Source: Linepithema humile (lineage: Eukaryota > Arthropoda > Insecta > Hymenoptera > Formicidae). From it: DNA of 64,000 bases. The position numbers and the translations under genes are program-made. Shown piece by piece: positions 1 to 12,500 of this stretch. The DNA lies in contig NC_090132.1 in assembly GCF_040581485.1 (NCBI RefSeq), positions 19,808,911-19,872,910 on the forward strand, read 5' to 3'. Within the stretch, counting starts at the first letter, position 1. Every line of letters starts with the position of its first letter. The notes below the pieces were generated by a model that had not been told where the DNA came from, made no database searches, and was given only the letters and a program-made list of their open reading frames with translations.

Positions 1-133
1 GCTGACGTTCTCCCGAGATAACGAAAATGTCCCCAAAGTACGGCACCCGACGGTAGATATATACTCGATGGTGCGGTGCCGACCAGAGTCGCAGAATTCG
101 TCCACCTATCCCGCAGGAGAGCAGACTTGCGGT

Positions 134-162
134 TGCGCGACGGGTGCGCGACGGGTGCGCGA
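134..162. repeat. 11-bp tandem repeat, about 2.6 copies
   Basis: TGCGCGACGGG is repeated head to tail in a CpG-rich patch. Confidence 0.6.
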
Positions 163-1522
163 TTATGCGACGTCGCGCGTATGCGCAGAGCAAGAAATCG
201 GCAAAGGGAGTAAGGACCGTATATATAGCGGTTGAAGTCAACTGAATCTCGTTTTCGTTCTCCTCGATAACCGAACGCCTTTGATAAGGATGCGGGGGCA
301 TCTTCCAATATATTGAGCCGGGTCTGAGACGTGCCTCGAATCCCATTGTTAACAGCAGCTTTGACTACCTTATTATTAAAACGTGAAAGTATCTATCAGC
401 ATCGAGTGAATTTGCGCAGAAAGTAAAATAACAATTTATAAGTTACGTTAAATTTTCTCTGCATAATTTTCTAATTTTTTATAACAAAAGATCTTATAGC
501 TGAAGAAATATTACATTATATAAGTAAATGAGAAAATAAAAAAAATAAAAACAGCGTTGACCTAGCTTTTTAATTATTTATGAAAACCATGACAGATTTG
601 CATAATTAATAATTTAACTCTAATTTGATAATTGTTACATTCGCTTCGTGAATCAAAATAGATTTTACGTTTTCATTTACAGAATAATCTTTGCATTATG
701 AAATGACAATGCCTGTCTGTCAGTTTTTAAAGACCTTGTAAAACGTGAAAAGAGCTTATCGAGATTGAAAAGACGGAAAATAAGTTTGCCATTCTTCTTA
801 TCCGATAGGCTGACACAAAAAACACGAGCCATTTTCTCTTTATTTTCAGTTTTTTCACCACCCGGAATGTTAAAGCTTCTAAAAGATGTTTATGGCAACA
901 GAGAATTTTATAACGATCGATGATTGTAATCATGTGGTAAGCGATTGTCGAAAGTGTTTCCTAATTGCAGCACTGATAAATTGAGAACTTATCAAATTTC
1001 AGGTTATTTAAAAATGCTGCTATTACACATACATAACACAGAGGAAAAAATTATTTTGTTAAGTGTTTTATCATTAACGAGAAATTGCTACTTCTTCACT
1101 TTATTGATTGACTGATTAGCTTTGTAGAATAAACATTACCGCGATAGATGTTAAACTGACGTGTTTTATATACAAATCTATATATCGTGTCTTGCGTGCT
1201 AATGATTCCTCGTTGGCGGGAAAGTTATAAACTCGGTTTGCGTGTACCTGTTCGGATTTATCGTCTCGTTACAAGTCACAACCTCGCCGTCAGCTGTGTC
1301 ATTCGTGGATTAGCGCGACCTACTTATTACTCGCGCGCTTGTGCTATTGAATCTGTCCTCGCAGCACTAAATATTCATCGTTAATGCATTTAACATAATT
1401 CACGATATGTATCTGCTTCACTTTATGTTCGAGCCTCAATTACATTGAGTGTCCATCACGCGTAATTTTAGATCACGAATAAATATGCCTCGGTTGAATC
1501 AATCAATACTTCAAATATGATA

Positions 1523-1543
1523 GTGTGTGTGTGTGTGTGTGTG
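1523..1543. repeat. (GT)n microsatellite
   Basis: About ten uninterrupted GT units. Confidence 0.9.
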
Positions 1544-1780
1544 AGACGACTGTATAATATAAATCTATCAAGAACTGCAAAATCACTAAAAAAGATATAA
1601 ACAAAATAATTTTTGTAAAATAATTTATTAAATTATAATCTTTTTTTCCCTCAAAAAATATTTTGTGATAACAAATTTGTGAAAATTAATCTTAATTTAT
1701 TTAGAATAACGCATTAAATAACAGCCCTTATTTTTTTAATTGCTTTAATTAAAAGAATTTTAATTACAGAGAAAGCTGGT

Positions 1781-1823
1781 ACATTTAACGGTTAGCATTT
1801 AATGTAGAAAATTACGATTGACT
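1781..1823. repeat. diverged repeat, copy 1
   Basis: This stretch aligns to 2125-2172 in the same orientation with a small gap. Shared blocks are ACATTT, ACGG, TAGCATTT, GAAAAT and ACGATT, ending in CTT. It looks like an old local duplication. Confidence 0.45.
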
Positions 1824-2124
1824 TTACTTACAAGCATAAAGTGAATCAAAATAAGCGCAAAAAAGAAACGTTTATTTAACACAAAAATATACTGCTGACA
1901 CTTTTTTCTATAACATTATTAAACATAATTATATTAGTCTAAAAAAAAAGAATGAAAAGTATAGAAAGCTTTTATTAATTAAAATGTAAACTGAAATTTA
2001 AATATAATAGATTTTCTACAAACATAATTTTTTTTTTCAAGAACAGTTTAAACGTTTTTTTGAGTCTCATTAGTAATTTTTTTCTAATTACTCTAATTGG
2101 AAAAAAAATTAGTCTACAAAGGAA

Positions 2125-2172
2125 ACATTTGACGGGCAAATAGCATTTCACGTCGAAAATCACGATTTGCTT
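2125..2172. repeat. diverged repeat, copy 2
   Basis: This is the partner of 1781-1823, about 345 bp away, with an internal 3-5 nt insertion relative to copy 1. Confidence 0.45.
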
Positions 2173-2190
2173 CGTATCACATGGCAACAA

Positions 2191-3310
2191 TTAACCAGAA
2201 ATTCCAAACTTGCGGTGGAAATCTGTTTCCAAAGCGATGACACTTCCGAGATATCGGATAATATTTGACGATGAATTAACTGTTGCCAGGTTGCCGTGCT
2301 CTACATGCTGTGCTCTATAGCATCTGTACTCGCATCGATTATCTCCGCTCCAATTACCCATGGATAATAAGCGGTTCGTATCACGTAAAGAGGCTGCACG
2401 ATCGTATCGTCCACGGGTCTCTAACGCGATTCTAAAGCACAAGTGGAGGGTTGGATCGCTCGAGGGAGGATATGAGGAAGGATCGGATCGGCCGGTCGGT
2501 CGGTCGGTCGGTCGGTCGGTCGGTTTATTCGATAGTGAAATCATAAAGGAAGCGTGGTACCATACTCTGTGCGCTCAGCGTGCCTCAGCGCGTGATATCG
2601 AAGATTTCGTATATCGTGCGAGCTAGACGAGCGAGCGGACGAGAGTGCAGGTGCCGGGGGGCGATAGGGTTTAGGACGCTCGCTGTTGAGGGTGACTCGC
2701 AGTCGGAGAAGGTATCTGCGGCCGACCGACGTCGGCAACTGTATGACGAAGAGGCGGAGGAAGATCCGAGATAAGCACTCGAGACAACCGCAGGAGCCGC
2801 GATTTAATATTAACGCGGACGGCGCGCCGCGCTCTCCCGGCGGCGTTGATTACACTCTATTGTGCCTCTCTCGCACCTTCGGTAATCTATATACGCCCGC
2901 GCGTTGCCGTGTGATGCATATACCGGTCCGTATATCAAATGTGTCCGTAGCAACGGAAGCGAGGACCAGGACTATTCACGCCGACGGAGGCAGGAGAGAG
3001 ACGGATAGGGCGGGGAGGAGGAGGACGGAGAGGGAGAGGCAGGCGTAGATAACGGAGCGTTTCTGAATTTCGGACGGATCTCGTTGCCGAGTGGACTCGC
3101 TTTGAATACGTATTCCCCTAGTCGATTCTCCATCGTGCACACATCCCGTCGTGCGTATTTCCTCGAAGATACCCGAGTTTCATCATCGATTCGATTTTTC
3201 GACCTCGCTCGCGGCGCATCCCTTCTCGGGATCCTCTCTCCCAATTCATCGGCGAGCTATTTCTACGATCGCGAAAGTTCGAAAACGCGCTCGGCTGCGT
3301 AATATAGTGT
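2191..3310. other. CpG-rich island, no supported gene
   Basis: About 1.1 kb of GC- and CpG-rich sequence with the (CGGT)8 array. Overlapping arginine-rich frames exist in several phases on both strands, which is a composition effect. It could be a promoter or first untranslated exon region, but I see no defining element. Confidence 0.4.
2493..2524. repeat. (CGGT)8 tetranucleotide array
   Basis: Eight perfect CGGT units inside the CpG-rich island at 2.2-3.3 kb. The array reads as repeated GRSV/PTDR residues if translated, so open frames across it are not informative. Confidence 0.9.
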
Positions 3311-6130
3311 TTCGAAATTGAAAATAGGCGAAATGATTCACTTATATAGCTTACTTTTAGATAGAGAGTTTATCGGTTATCGACATTATGAGTGGATTAA
3401 GAAGCATCTATTTCTACAATTTTATACATTTTCTATCTTTTTGTAAAAACGTTACGTTACGTAAAAAAACGTTTATCGATTATTCCACGAAAATCTATAC
3501 TAATCAGTAATTAGGTCTTTTATAAACACGAAAACACTGTGTATTATTTGTTTAGCCGAATTTTGGCGCATGTCTACTCTTTTGAGCTCAGTGGCAGTTG
3601 AATTGAAATCTCAAATTTCACTGTCATGCATCATGTCGTTGCACCGACTATGCGCGCGAAGCCCAGGTGCGTTTCGCCGAAAATTGGAAGACGGAAGAGC
3701 GACAGAATATGACGGTGTCGGCTCGCAAGAATGGCGCGTGATTAGCACGTCTTTCGGGATTGATATATATATCTGGCGAAGAACGTGACCGCATTTGCAA
3801 TCAACGTGTCGCTCCTCCGCCAGGCTCGAAATCGTCATCGCCACCTGTCGATTGTGCAATTTGCGTGGTCGCGCGTCAACGCGGCGTAGATCGACGACCA
3901 TCGAGTCGAATCGAGGATGTGTCTCGATGAAAATTTAATTATCCTTTGGATTTAACTAAATCCACAAATTCCATATTCTGAAAAAGTTTGTTAAATTTAA
4001 GATTTTATTGAATTTTTAAAAGATTAGAAGCGAAAATCTTTTCTTAAACGTATTATCTGAAATATTAAATATTTCAGAAAGCTTTTTAAATTTATTATTT
4101 ATCTTTTTTTAAATTAACCATTTTGAAATGTAATTACATTTTCCGAAGATCTTCTTACATTTTTCTACAAAAAAGATATTCGAAAATAGTTTTCTTCTTG
4201 TTATGCACTTCTTATACACTTTATAGAGAACTTTCTCGTGTCAATCGATATAAATTTGAAATTGAATTTGAATATGTTTAAGTTTGGGATAGCTAAGTTA
4301 TTGAGATTATGCAAAATATGAGAAAAAGGAACTGTTCAATGTATATGTATATTTGAATTAAAAATTCAATATGTTGCTTTCTTTTTCTACCTGCATAATA
4401 CATCTTTGTTTTTGTTAATAATTCATATCACACTCGCGTTAAAGAGAAACACGATTTTTCTTGCATCAAAATGGCTATGCTAAAGTGACGAATATATTTC
4501 AACGAAGTTGTTAATGAAATTAAAAAGGTTTCATTTTTGTAAAGCGCTGCAGCGTAACGATACACATTTGGCCGTAATTTATTTCCCTTCAGCGACGGCC
4601 GACCCTGTTCCAGTTGCTTTTATGTATCGTTGTGTAAAGTGGGGCATAACAATGTCGGGAAGTAATTGTATTCCGGTACAGCATCGCTGCGATTGAAATT
4701 GCAACTCTGGATGTAGTATTTCCTCTTGCGCATACAGTAATTTTATTTTGTTTGATATCGTTGTTAAACTCGCAATCAAATATTACTTTATAAGCAGCCG
4801 AATGAAGTAAGGGTCGTTTTATACGCGCATATTTCTCATATCAGCTGATGAGATAAAGGTCTACGATCCCATTTATCCTAGAAACTGTGTCTGAATATAA
4901 ATCTTGTTTGCCGAGTAAAGTGTGCGTTTTCAGCGTGTACTCTGTTCAGTTCGTGGCGATGTAACGTGACTAGTCGGCGTCAGCTCGTGCATTACACGGG
5001 GCGCTCTCTTGATAATTTAGTAGTACGTCCGGCTTTCGCCGTAGCGTAAAATCCATTAATTTTCTTTCGGACACGATGAATATACCGGCGCGACGTAAAT
5101 TAAATCGTTATTCGGATTTTTTTTCCCTGCCGAGTGAAATTAAATGCGGATTTAAACAAAATCCTCTCTCCGTGTCGTGCGCACGCGTGTGTCTATAGAT
5201 ATTCTATTGTAGCCGTGTAATTTAGCTTGACACTTGTATTCAGAGCGTGTCAGTTTGTTTATGGGATTGCCGATAATTTTATTTAAACTTCGTAATTGCG
5301 AATTGGATCGTCGTTCGACGCGATAATTATGTGTTGTATTTTTTTCACAAACTTTGTTTATCATTCTTTTTCGAAATTATCTCAAGCACACTTCATTATT
5401 TTACAATAAAACCGGATGTTGATCTCAACTAATACTAGTTTAATAGAGCTTCCAGTGTTATTAGTTAATTAACAAGTCCACCAATTAGAGATTGCCGAGG
5501 GGTATACCATGAATTCGCCTATGTATAACGAGGTACTTCCATCAGTGGATTAATAAATGATTCAATAATTTCGTAGCCGCTTCGCCTAAAGTTACGTAAG
5601 GCATTGGAGGACTTTTCGCGAGGCATAAATGTTTCATTGGAATTCTGTCTCGCGATCTGTCCAGTTTCTCCAGCAGGAACATCTAAAGTATGATGATGTC
5701 TTTGCCCATTAGAAGAAAGGTTTGCTCGTTTACGTTGAATTTTAACGAAGATTTTTCTATACATATTTGGTTCATCCGCAGTAAGATAAACGAATTCGAT
5801 ACGAAACGAGCAGCGGAATTTTTTGTGCAAGTCACTACATTAGGATGTTATATGAGATGCTTTCACGCGTACACATTTTGAGTGATTTATTTTTAAGAAC
5901 AAGGAGGTTCGAGACAAATGTTATTAAATGTGCATTAAGAAATTATCTTTGATTAGTCATCAAATATCAGTTATATATTTTTTATATACATCTCTTGCAG
6001 TTTTATATTTGGATCTTCGCTTGTGTGGTCTGCCTTATTTGAAACTCTCCAGCAACAGATACTTGTTTGATTATAATAAGAATTGAAATTAAATTTTGCG
6101 AGTTTGTAGATTACGAAGTATGGTGTAAAC
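3311..6130. other. non-coding AT-rich DNA with small GC patches
   Basis: GC patches lie at about 3560-3910 and 4900-5100. An acceptor-like CTCTTGCAG ends at 6000, but no matching coding exon follows. Nothing else was recognised. Confidence 0.55.
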
Positions 6131-6960
6131 GGATGTCTCGATGCAGCTTATTATTCCCAGCACGGTTCCGTTGACGGGGGCGGGTTCGCCGATCAATGCA
6201 CCTTCGCTCACGCGTTCGTCTATACTTGTTGTCATGACGCGAGATCAAAGCGAGGAGACTGAATCCTCAGAACCGGCAGCCTTCAACCTCTCTCATCCTG
6301 TGAGAAGGATGCTGCCGCGCGCGCGACGACCTCTCACTACAGCGAGTATTCTCCTACGGCAGAGACATTGATATAGTGGCACTAGCTCTCGGCCAAAGGC
6401 GGCTCACCTCTGACCCTCGAAGCGCCGGCAGATTAAGGGATGAATACACGTATAGACATTAAACTGCCAGTGCAATGGCTGGTGTTGAGACGGGGTGAGC
6501 GGGACGAAGGGAGGGAGGAGGAGGGGGGGAGGGACGGAACGCCGCCGCCTGATTAGCATTCTAAATTGAAGCGCTGCGGTCGAACCGTCGTCGTGGAGCA
6601 GGTCCAGTTTAGTTCGGGGGTAATTCAGAATAGACCCTCTCTCCCACCGTCCCCTGGCATCCGCGCGCCTCTGGACAACCCGATGTCCGTATCGTCGTCG
6701 TCCGTCTCGCTTTCGCCCGCACCGTTCTCTCCTTTCCATCCTTCTCGGCGATCGGACGGCCATCAGTTAAACCGGGCCTACGCCATACACCGCAATAGGT
6801 TAGACATTTGCATTAATCGGCTACCCTCCGTGTAACCGTGCCGGACCGTTACCGATCCCCGGTCTATCCCGCTCGACCAATGGGACCGTCCGAATTTTCT
6901 GCATTGCGCGTTTCATCTTCGCAAGACCGGCCGATCTCTGTGATCCCTTTGGCCTTCCCT
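6131..6960. other. GC-rich island
   Basis: CpG- and G-rich sequence including the G-quadruplex-type tract at 6509-6533. Frames of 76-119 codons occur on both strands but are R/S/P-rich and unrecognisable. Confidence 0.4.
6509..6533 (+). repeat. G-quadruplex-type tract
   Basis: Four G-runs of three or more (GGG, GGG, a run of seven, GGG) are separated by 1-7 nt loops, inside the GC-rich patch at 6.1-7.0 kb. Confidence 0.5.
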
Positions 6961-8002
6961 ACAATTGTTCTCAGTGAATATTTCACCATATCTTTATTTT
7001 CGAAACTTTTATTTTATATACCTACTATTTCTGTGTTGCAGCTTTCATGCCGAATAAATTCGTTAGTTGTGTCCATAAAGTGTGATTGATTTATATCATC
7101 GACAATTGTACAGAAAAAATTGTCAGTATTTGTTTATCGTATGAAACTATAATGAAAAAACGTGACCTATTTTTAAAATACTGAGGCAGGAAAGATTTTT
7201 AGCGAATTTATAACAATTGGTAAAGATTTTGTAGTAATTTTACATTAACGGTATTAATTTGGCTTTCAGTGTTGTAATATTTGGTTTAAACCTTTGCGAG
7301 TATTTTACATTTGACATAAGCCACTCGTGCTTGACTAATTAGGTTAATTGGTGACATTTATTAGAGATTGCTTTATATGTGATCACGTACTCAATAAGCG
7401 GATTACAAATAGTGAAATTTGCTAATGACTGTAATATCAAGATACAATCGTAGTATGATTTTTTAAGATGATTTTTAAAACAATATCTAAACAATATCAG
7501 TTCAATTACAATTAATTTTATGTAATACTATGCAATTTTGTTTCATGTAACATTCAAAGTACGTGTAACAACAAAAGTACGTTCTTTTTTGTTAACATCC
7601 TTGATTGCGCTTGATTGCGATAAATTTATTAGCAGGCAAATCAATAACACGAATTAAAACACATGATGTTCAGTATTTTGTCAATTTTCATACATTTTAT
7701 AATTGTCAAACATTATGCCTGATGATGTAAATGTTACTTCGTTTATTTATTTGGATGCTGCACGCGTAGCGATGATTTACATTTAATTAATAAACTTAAT
7801 AATGTAACTCAATAAACTAACAAAGAAATTTCTCCTATATTGTAAAATTTGCCTTTTGGGATGACGAGGTATTAATAACAGACGAAATATCATAGAAAAT
7901 CAACGGAATGCACAATTCAGTAGTGCATAGCGCAAGGATAATACAGACAGTCGGTGCAATAACCACTAGTTATAATGGACAGGCTGTCTCGTAGAGAGGA
8001 AT

Positions 8003-8054
8003 AGGAAGGAAGAGAAAGAGAGAGAGAGAGGGGGGGGAAGGAGGGAGAGAGAGA
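8003..8054 (+). repeat. 52-nt uninterrupted purine tract
   Basis: Only A and G over 52 nt, including (AG)n and a run of eight G. Such tracts can form triplex or G-rich structures. Confidence 0.8.
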
Positions 8055-9520
8055 CTGACAAATGACCGACGATCTCGCGTAGTAAAAACAGTTACACTGA
8101 CGGCTCTGGCTCCTTTTCTCCTTTCCGACTCCGCTTCATTCATTTCCTCATCCCGCGGCCATTTTCTACGCATTCTGCAGTCGCTATGGCGACGCCCGCC
8201 ACGGGTGATTATAGCCACTACCAGCTAAAGCTTTCCTTAATTAACGCGGGCTTAAGCCATTTTCGTAACGATGGTACCTCCGGCGCGCCTTACGTAACAC
8301 TGGGGACGCATTGTTTCGCATATGTATGTTTTATTATACATGCATGAATGTATCGTTTTATGGATGACTTTTTATCGTGTCGATCGATCCGCGCGATGAA
8401 TGCGCGTTGTGTAGAGATGTGAATACATAAAGGATTAGATGATAACGAGCTTGATGAAATCTTTGCAACTTCTACAATATAATGTTGTAATAAAAGTATA
8501 AGATTTCTCTGTTGGAAGTGAGTAATTTATCGTCATGGGATACATTCAATAACTTTTCATAGCAATAGAATTGAGATAATACGTATTTGTATTACTGCTT
8601 TTGTGTAAAATTGCTCATTAAGTGCATAATAGCGAGTAAATGTGGTAACGTCAGTTTTGTCTGAAGCTGAATGGATAGGCTATTACGTAGGATAAGAGCA
8701 GACTTTTGTTTTCGAGCAGAAAGGCAGGATAATCGTTATCGTATTTCAAAACTGCAGCACATACATTTGTGTTACATGCTTTAATTAAAAATTTCAAAGT
8801 GCCCGATATCGACGGTAAGCGTTGATACGGATAACAATAATGCTTGTGCGAATTGATTATCTATTAATTGGATTAGTTTCACAATTAAGTAGAGAAAAAC
8901 AATCGTTTCCCCCGTAATGCGATTTGCGCGAGATTTTATAACGGCAGACTGATTCATTTTCCGCGAGCCCATAGTTCATGTGTTTATTATGTCTTCAAAT
9001 ATACGAGCAGCAAAAGTACACGGACGCGTAAAAATTCGCGAGGGACCTATAATAATGTGCAAACACTGCTGCCTGCCTTGTTTGCCCAACGATAAATTTA
9101 CCTTCCATAAGATTAAAGAGGCAGACGCATAAGGCCTTAAAGAGACGTCCTTAAGTCGGTTGTAAGCTTGAACCCTCCGACGGAATCCAAACTGAGTATT
9201 TATGATTTTTTTACAAGCATACACGAGTATCTCGTGAGTAGAAATCGTCGATTTCTGCAACGACAAGGAGGGTAAAAGTCGTATAGTGAAGGTGGTTTCC
9301 GTCGAAGCGTAGTTTTAAAGCGTTACATAATTAATTCGCGCTGCCACTCATTGAGTGTGTTCGAAATTTTTGCTTTTGCGTCTGGTAAATTCACAGGATA
9401 CGGTATAATTAATAAACTCAATACGTGCAAGTTAACTTTTTCAAAATGCCGTATCACGTCTTTGTTCGCAGGTGAAAGTGTGTGCAGTTTATTAATTATC
9501 GCTAATGCCGATTAAAGTTA

Positions 9521-9545
9521 ATTGTCGATATCAGATATCGACAAT
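9521..9545. repeat. perfect 12-bp-arm inverted repeat with 1-nt centre
   Basis: ATTGTCGATATC, then A, then GATATCGACAAT. The symmetry is exact over 25 nt. It could be a dimeric transcription-factor site or a small cruciform. Confidence 0.6.
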
Positions 9546-12500
9546 GATTTTCTCTCGCTCTATTTCTCTCTTTCTCTTTTTTCTTGTAAAACTGTATCGA
9601 AATGTTTGTAGGTTGCTTATTTCACGAATAGATATCAGTTCGGAGTTATTGGATAATTACGAACGAATATAGGGCGAAGACGATTCCAAAAAACTACGAC
9701 GCTATTGATCGATAAAGACGCGGACACAAGTGGAGTTTAATTTCCTCCTATGCTCTCTCTTTGGAATCAGGTTACACAACCCGTGACAGCTTACGGACAA
9801 AGCCGTCGCTCGTTATCCGCGATCGCACTTGCTTATATGCCGCAGTTCGGGATGATATAGGGGCCGCCGTGAAATATCGTTCACGCCCGCCATTATCGCG
9901 GAATAAGCTCCTGCATATATGGATGTAAGGATGTACAAAGCTAATCGTGACGGCCGTCTGTGTAGGGTTCCAGATTGATTATGTAACCCGCAAACGCTTC
10001 GTAATTTCTTAGTTCGTTGAAGATTTTAGTCGAGTTACGATGCATAGGACGCTTGAAAGAAAAGTTCTGTCTCACTCTTGTCAACCGATGATTAACATCG
10101 ATCTTGATAATGAACTGAAATCTCATTTATAATTAACAATCAGAAGAACATTGCAGTTTCTTGGTATGCATCAAGTTTTTACATTTGAGCTAAGAGAACT
10201 GAGAGAAATAATTTTGTCTTTTAGAAATTGATCAGTACCTGTATGTAAGATATAATTTTTATATATATAGAAGATTTATGATATACACTTCGTACTCTGA
10301 TTTCTAATATCTGCAATGTGATTAAAAGGAAGTATCATTTTTTGGAAAAACTTTATACAACGATTGATATATGTTACTTTTTATATAATATAACAGATGT
10401 TAGCTGCATATTGAATAACGTTATCATAGTAAAGCACTGAACGAATAAAATGCCATATAGTATAAACGTGCACAAGCAATTGCACGAACGCTTGAAAAAT
10501 ACGCGCGCCACTCGGGAGAGCTTATGCACATTTTATCGCGCTGTATTCATGAAACGTGCGATAACGACATTTCGCTTGACGTTTTTCCGCGCATACTTCG
10601 CAGTGTGTTTCTTTTATATGAGCGAATATTCGCGAAAATTACCCAGGGATAGCAAATGCAACAGCATCATGTTCATCCATTGTAACCATAACAATTTAAT
10701 TTGTTGTCTATCGTTTCTGGAGTATCTATTAAAATCAAAATATTCAATTATGCAGAGTTACATAAGCAAATTTATTGAAAGCGCAACACTAAAATTTAAT
10801 TTTTTGAGTTCTTTTTAATTCTAAAATGTCAAGCACAGGTGAAAAACATCTACGAATTTTCAATTGTCAAATAATAACGAATTTACAAAGTGAACGATTA
10901 ATTATGTTCTATCTGTTTCAAACTTAATTTCAAGTATAATTATACGGAGCAGAAACGGTTAAAAGTATTTGAGGTCTCATGTTTTTTATAGCGTATTCTT
11001 TGTGGACGTCAAAGATCACCAGTTATTTGGCGAACTGTTTCAGCGGAGTTCAATTCAGCTTTATTTGCATTTCGCTTCTTCGTCGCTTTTAATTACAGAG
11101 GATAGGGTAAATGTGACCGTTGATTACGGCGATTCGCGATAGAACAGAGACTCGGGATCTTTATACATTAAAAGTTGCTCGTCGACAGAGAGAAGGGCGG
11201 CGCTTTTGGTGCCCTCTATATTTAGAATTGGCACAGCGACAGCTCGTGAAAGCGCGTACTTTCCACGCGGGCATAACTTAATGAGAAAACTGAATGGCTC
11301 GGTGACTTTCAAGACAAGTATCCTCCGTCGAGCGGGATTAGCGCCATAACAAAGGATTACGTGGGATTGGCGCTTCCCTTCGTCCGGGTAATAAAAGCGT
11401 CTTGAAGCCATTCGATCGATTACGTTGAAATACAAACGTTAGTCATCAGTTCTGTAGCTGTATTGTGATACGATTAGTTCTAAGCTGCAAATAAATAGAA
11501 CTCAAAATCGATTAAAAGAATGACATTGTCAGAATGCCAATTTGAAATTTTTATGTTGCAAGTAAATTACGCAATATTGTATAAAACTATATATAGTAAA
11601 ATAATGTTTTGCGTAAATTAGAACATTTTTTTCGAAGAAAATCAGTGTAAATCGTAAATATGAAAGAAATACTTGTTTCTTTATTTGAACATCAGATTAA
11701 ATTATATGAATCTCTACAGTTGGCTCTAATTGCATTATATTTTTAGTCGAATTTTTGTCGTTAATAAATGCGGCGCCATAAACCATCCGTTGCGCTACTC
11801 AACTTAAATTTATGCAAAAGTTATCAACAAAAACTTTAATCTCGCAGCTCGGCTTCTTTAATTAGTTTTTCGAGAAGATGCTTTTAAGAGGTAATGAATA
11901 AAAACGTCGCTAAATTGCATCGTCGCAAATCTTTCAGCTTGTACATTATGTAAGATGCGTTTAAATTGAGTGTATCGATCTATCGATAGACCACTGTCCG
12001 AGCTCCATGTTATATAAGTCCTCGTTATAAGAGCATAAAGCTGATGACGATTAGCTGCGTTACACGAGCCATGACGTAACTCGTAACGAGATAATCCTTT
12101 GCTGTGCTCGCATCTTACTCGTTTGTAGCTCGTTTGTGCTTGCTTGCGGATTGCAGTTTGTACCTTGGGGCGGTAGCAGTGACATAGTGCGAAGTTAGAG
12201 TCAACGTATTTAAAGTTTTAAGTACATGGGCCGCCTACCGCGACACAGCGTCGACTGTCGTTTGCGGCTGTACGAAATAAATTAACGGGTAGTAAAAGTA
12301 ATAGGTTAAGAGAATTCGTTACTTCAACAAGCGAGCAATTTTCGTGTATTTAATTGTTATGTTATGTTCAACAATTGAGAAATGTATGAAATATAAGTGG
12401 AAAGCTTTGAATAAAGAGCGCTTGAATGCCTCTGTAATTTTAAATTGTGAGATATAACATAATGGAAACAAGTAAATTTATAAAAAATTACTAACTATAC

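Larger units (their letters stand above)
1..2190. other. non-coding: GC-rich start then AT-rich DNA
   Basis: The first 400 bp are CpG-rich, with a TATATATAG at 220-228 and the 11-bp tandem repeat. The rest is AT-rich, apart from a moderate patch at 1190-1380, and holds the GT microsatellite and the two diverged repeat copies. No gene is supported. Confidence 0.6.

Noticed and set aside
10450..10818. 122-codon ATG frame (+)
   Set aside because: No recognisable domain, no splice or promoter support, AT-driven composition toward the end. A frame this long is expected by chance in 64 kb.
11124..11435. 103-codon frame (-) that looks fairly protein-like
   Set aside because: No recognisable family and no splice-site or polyadenylation context. 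Kept out for lack of support.
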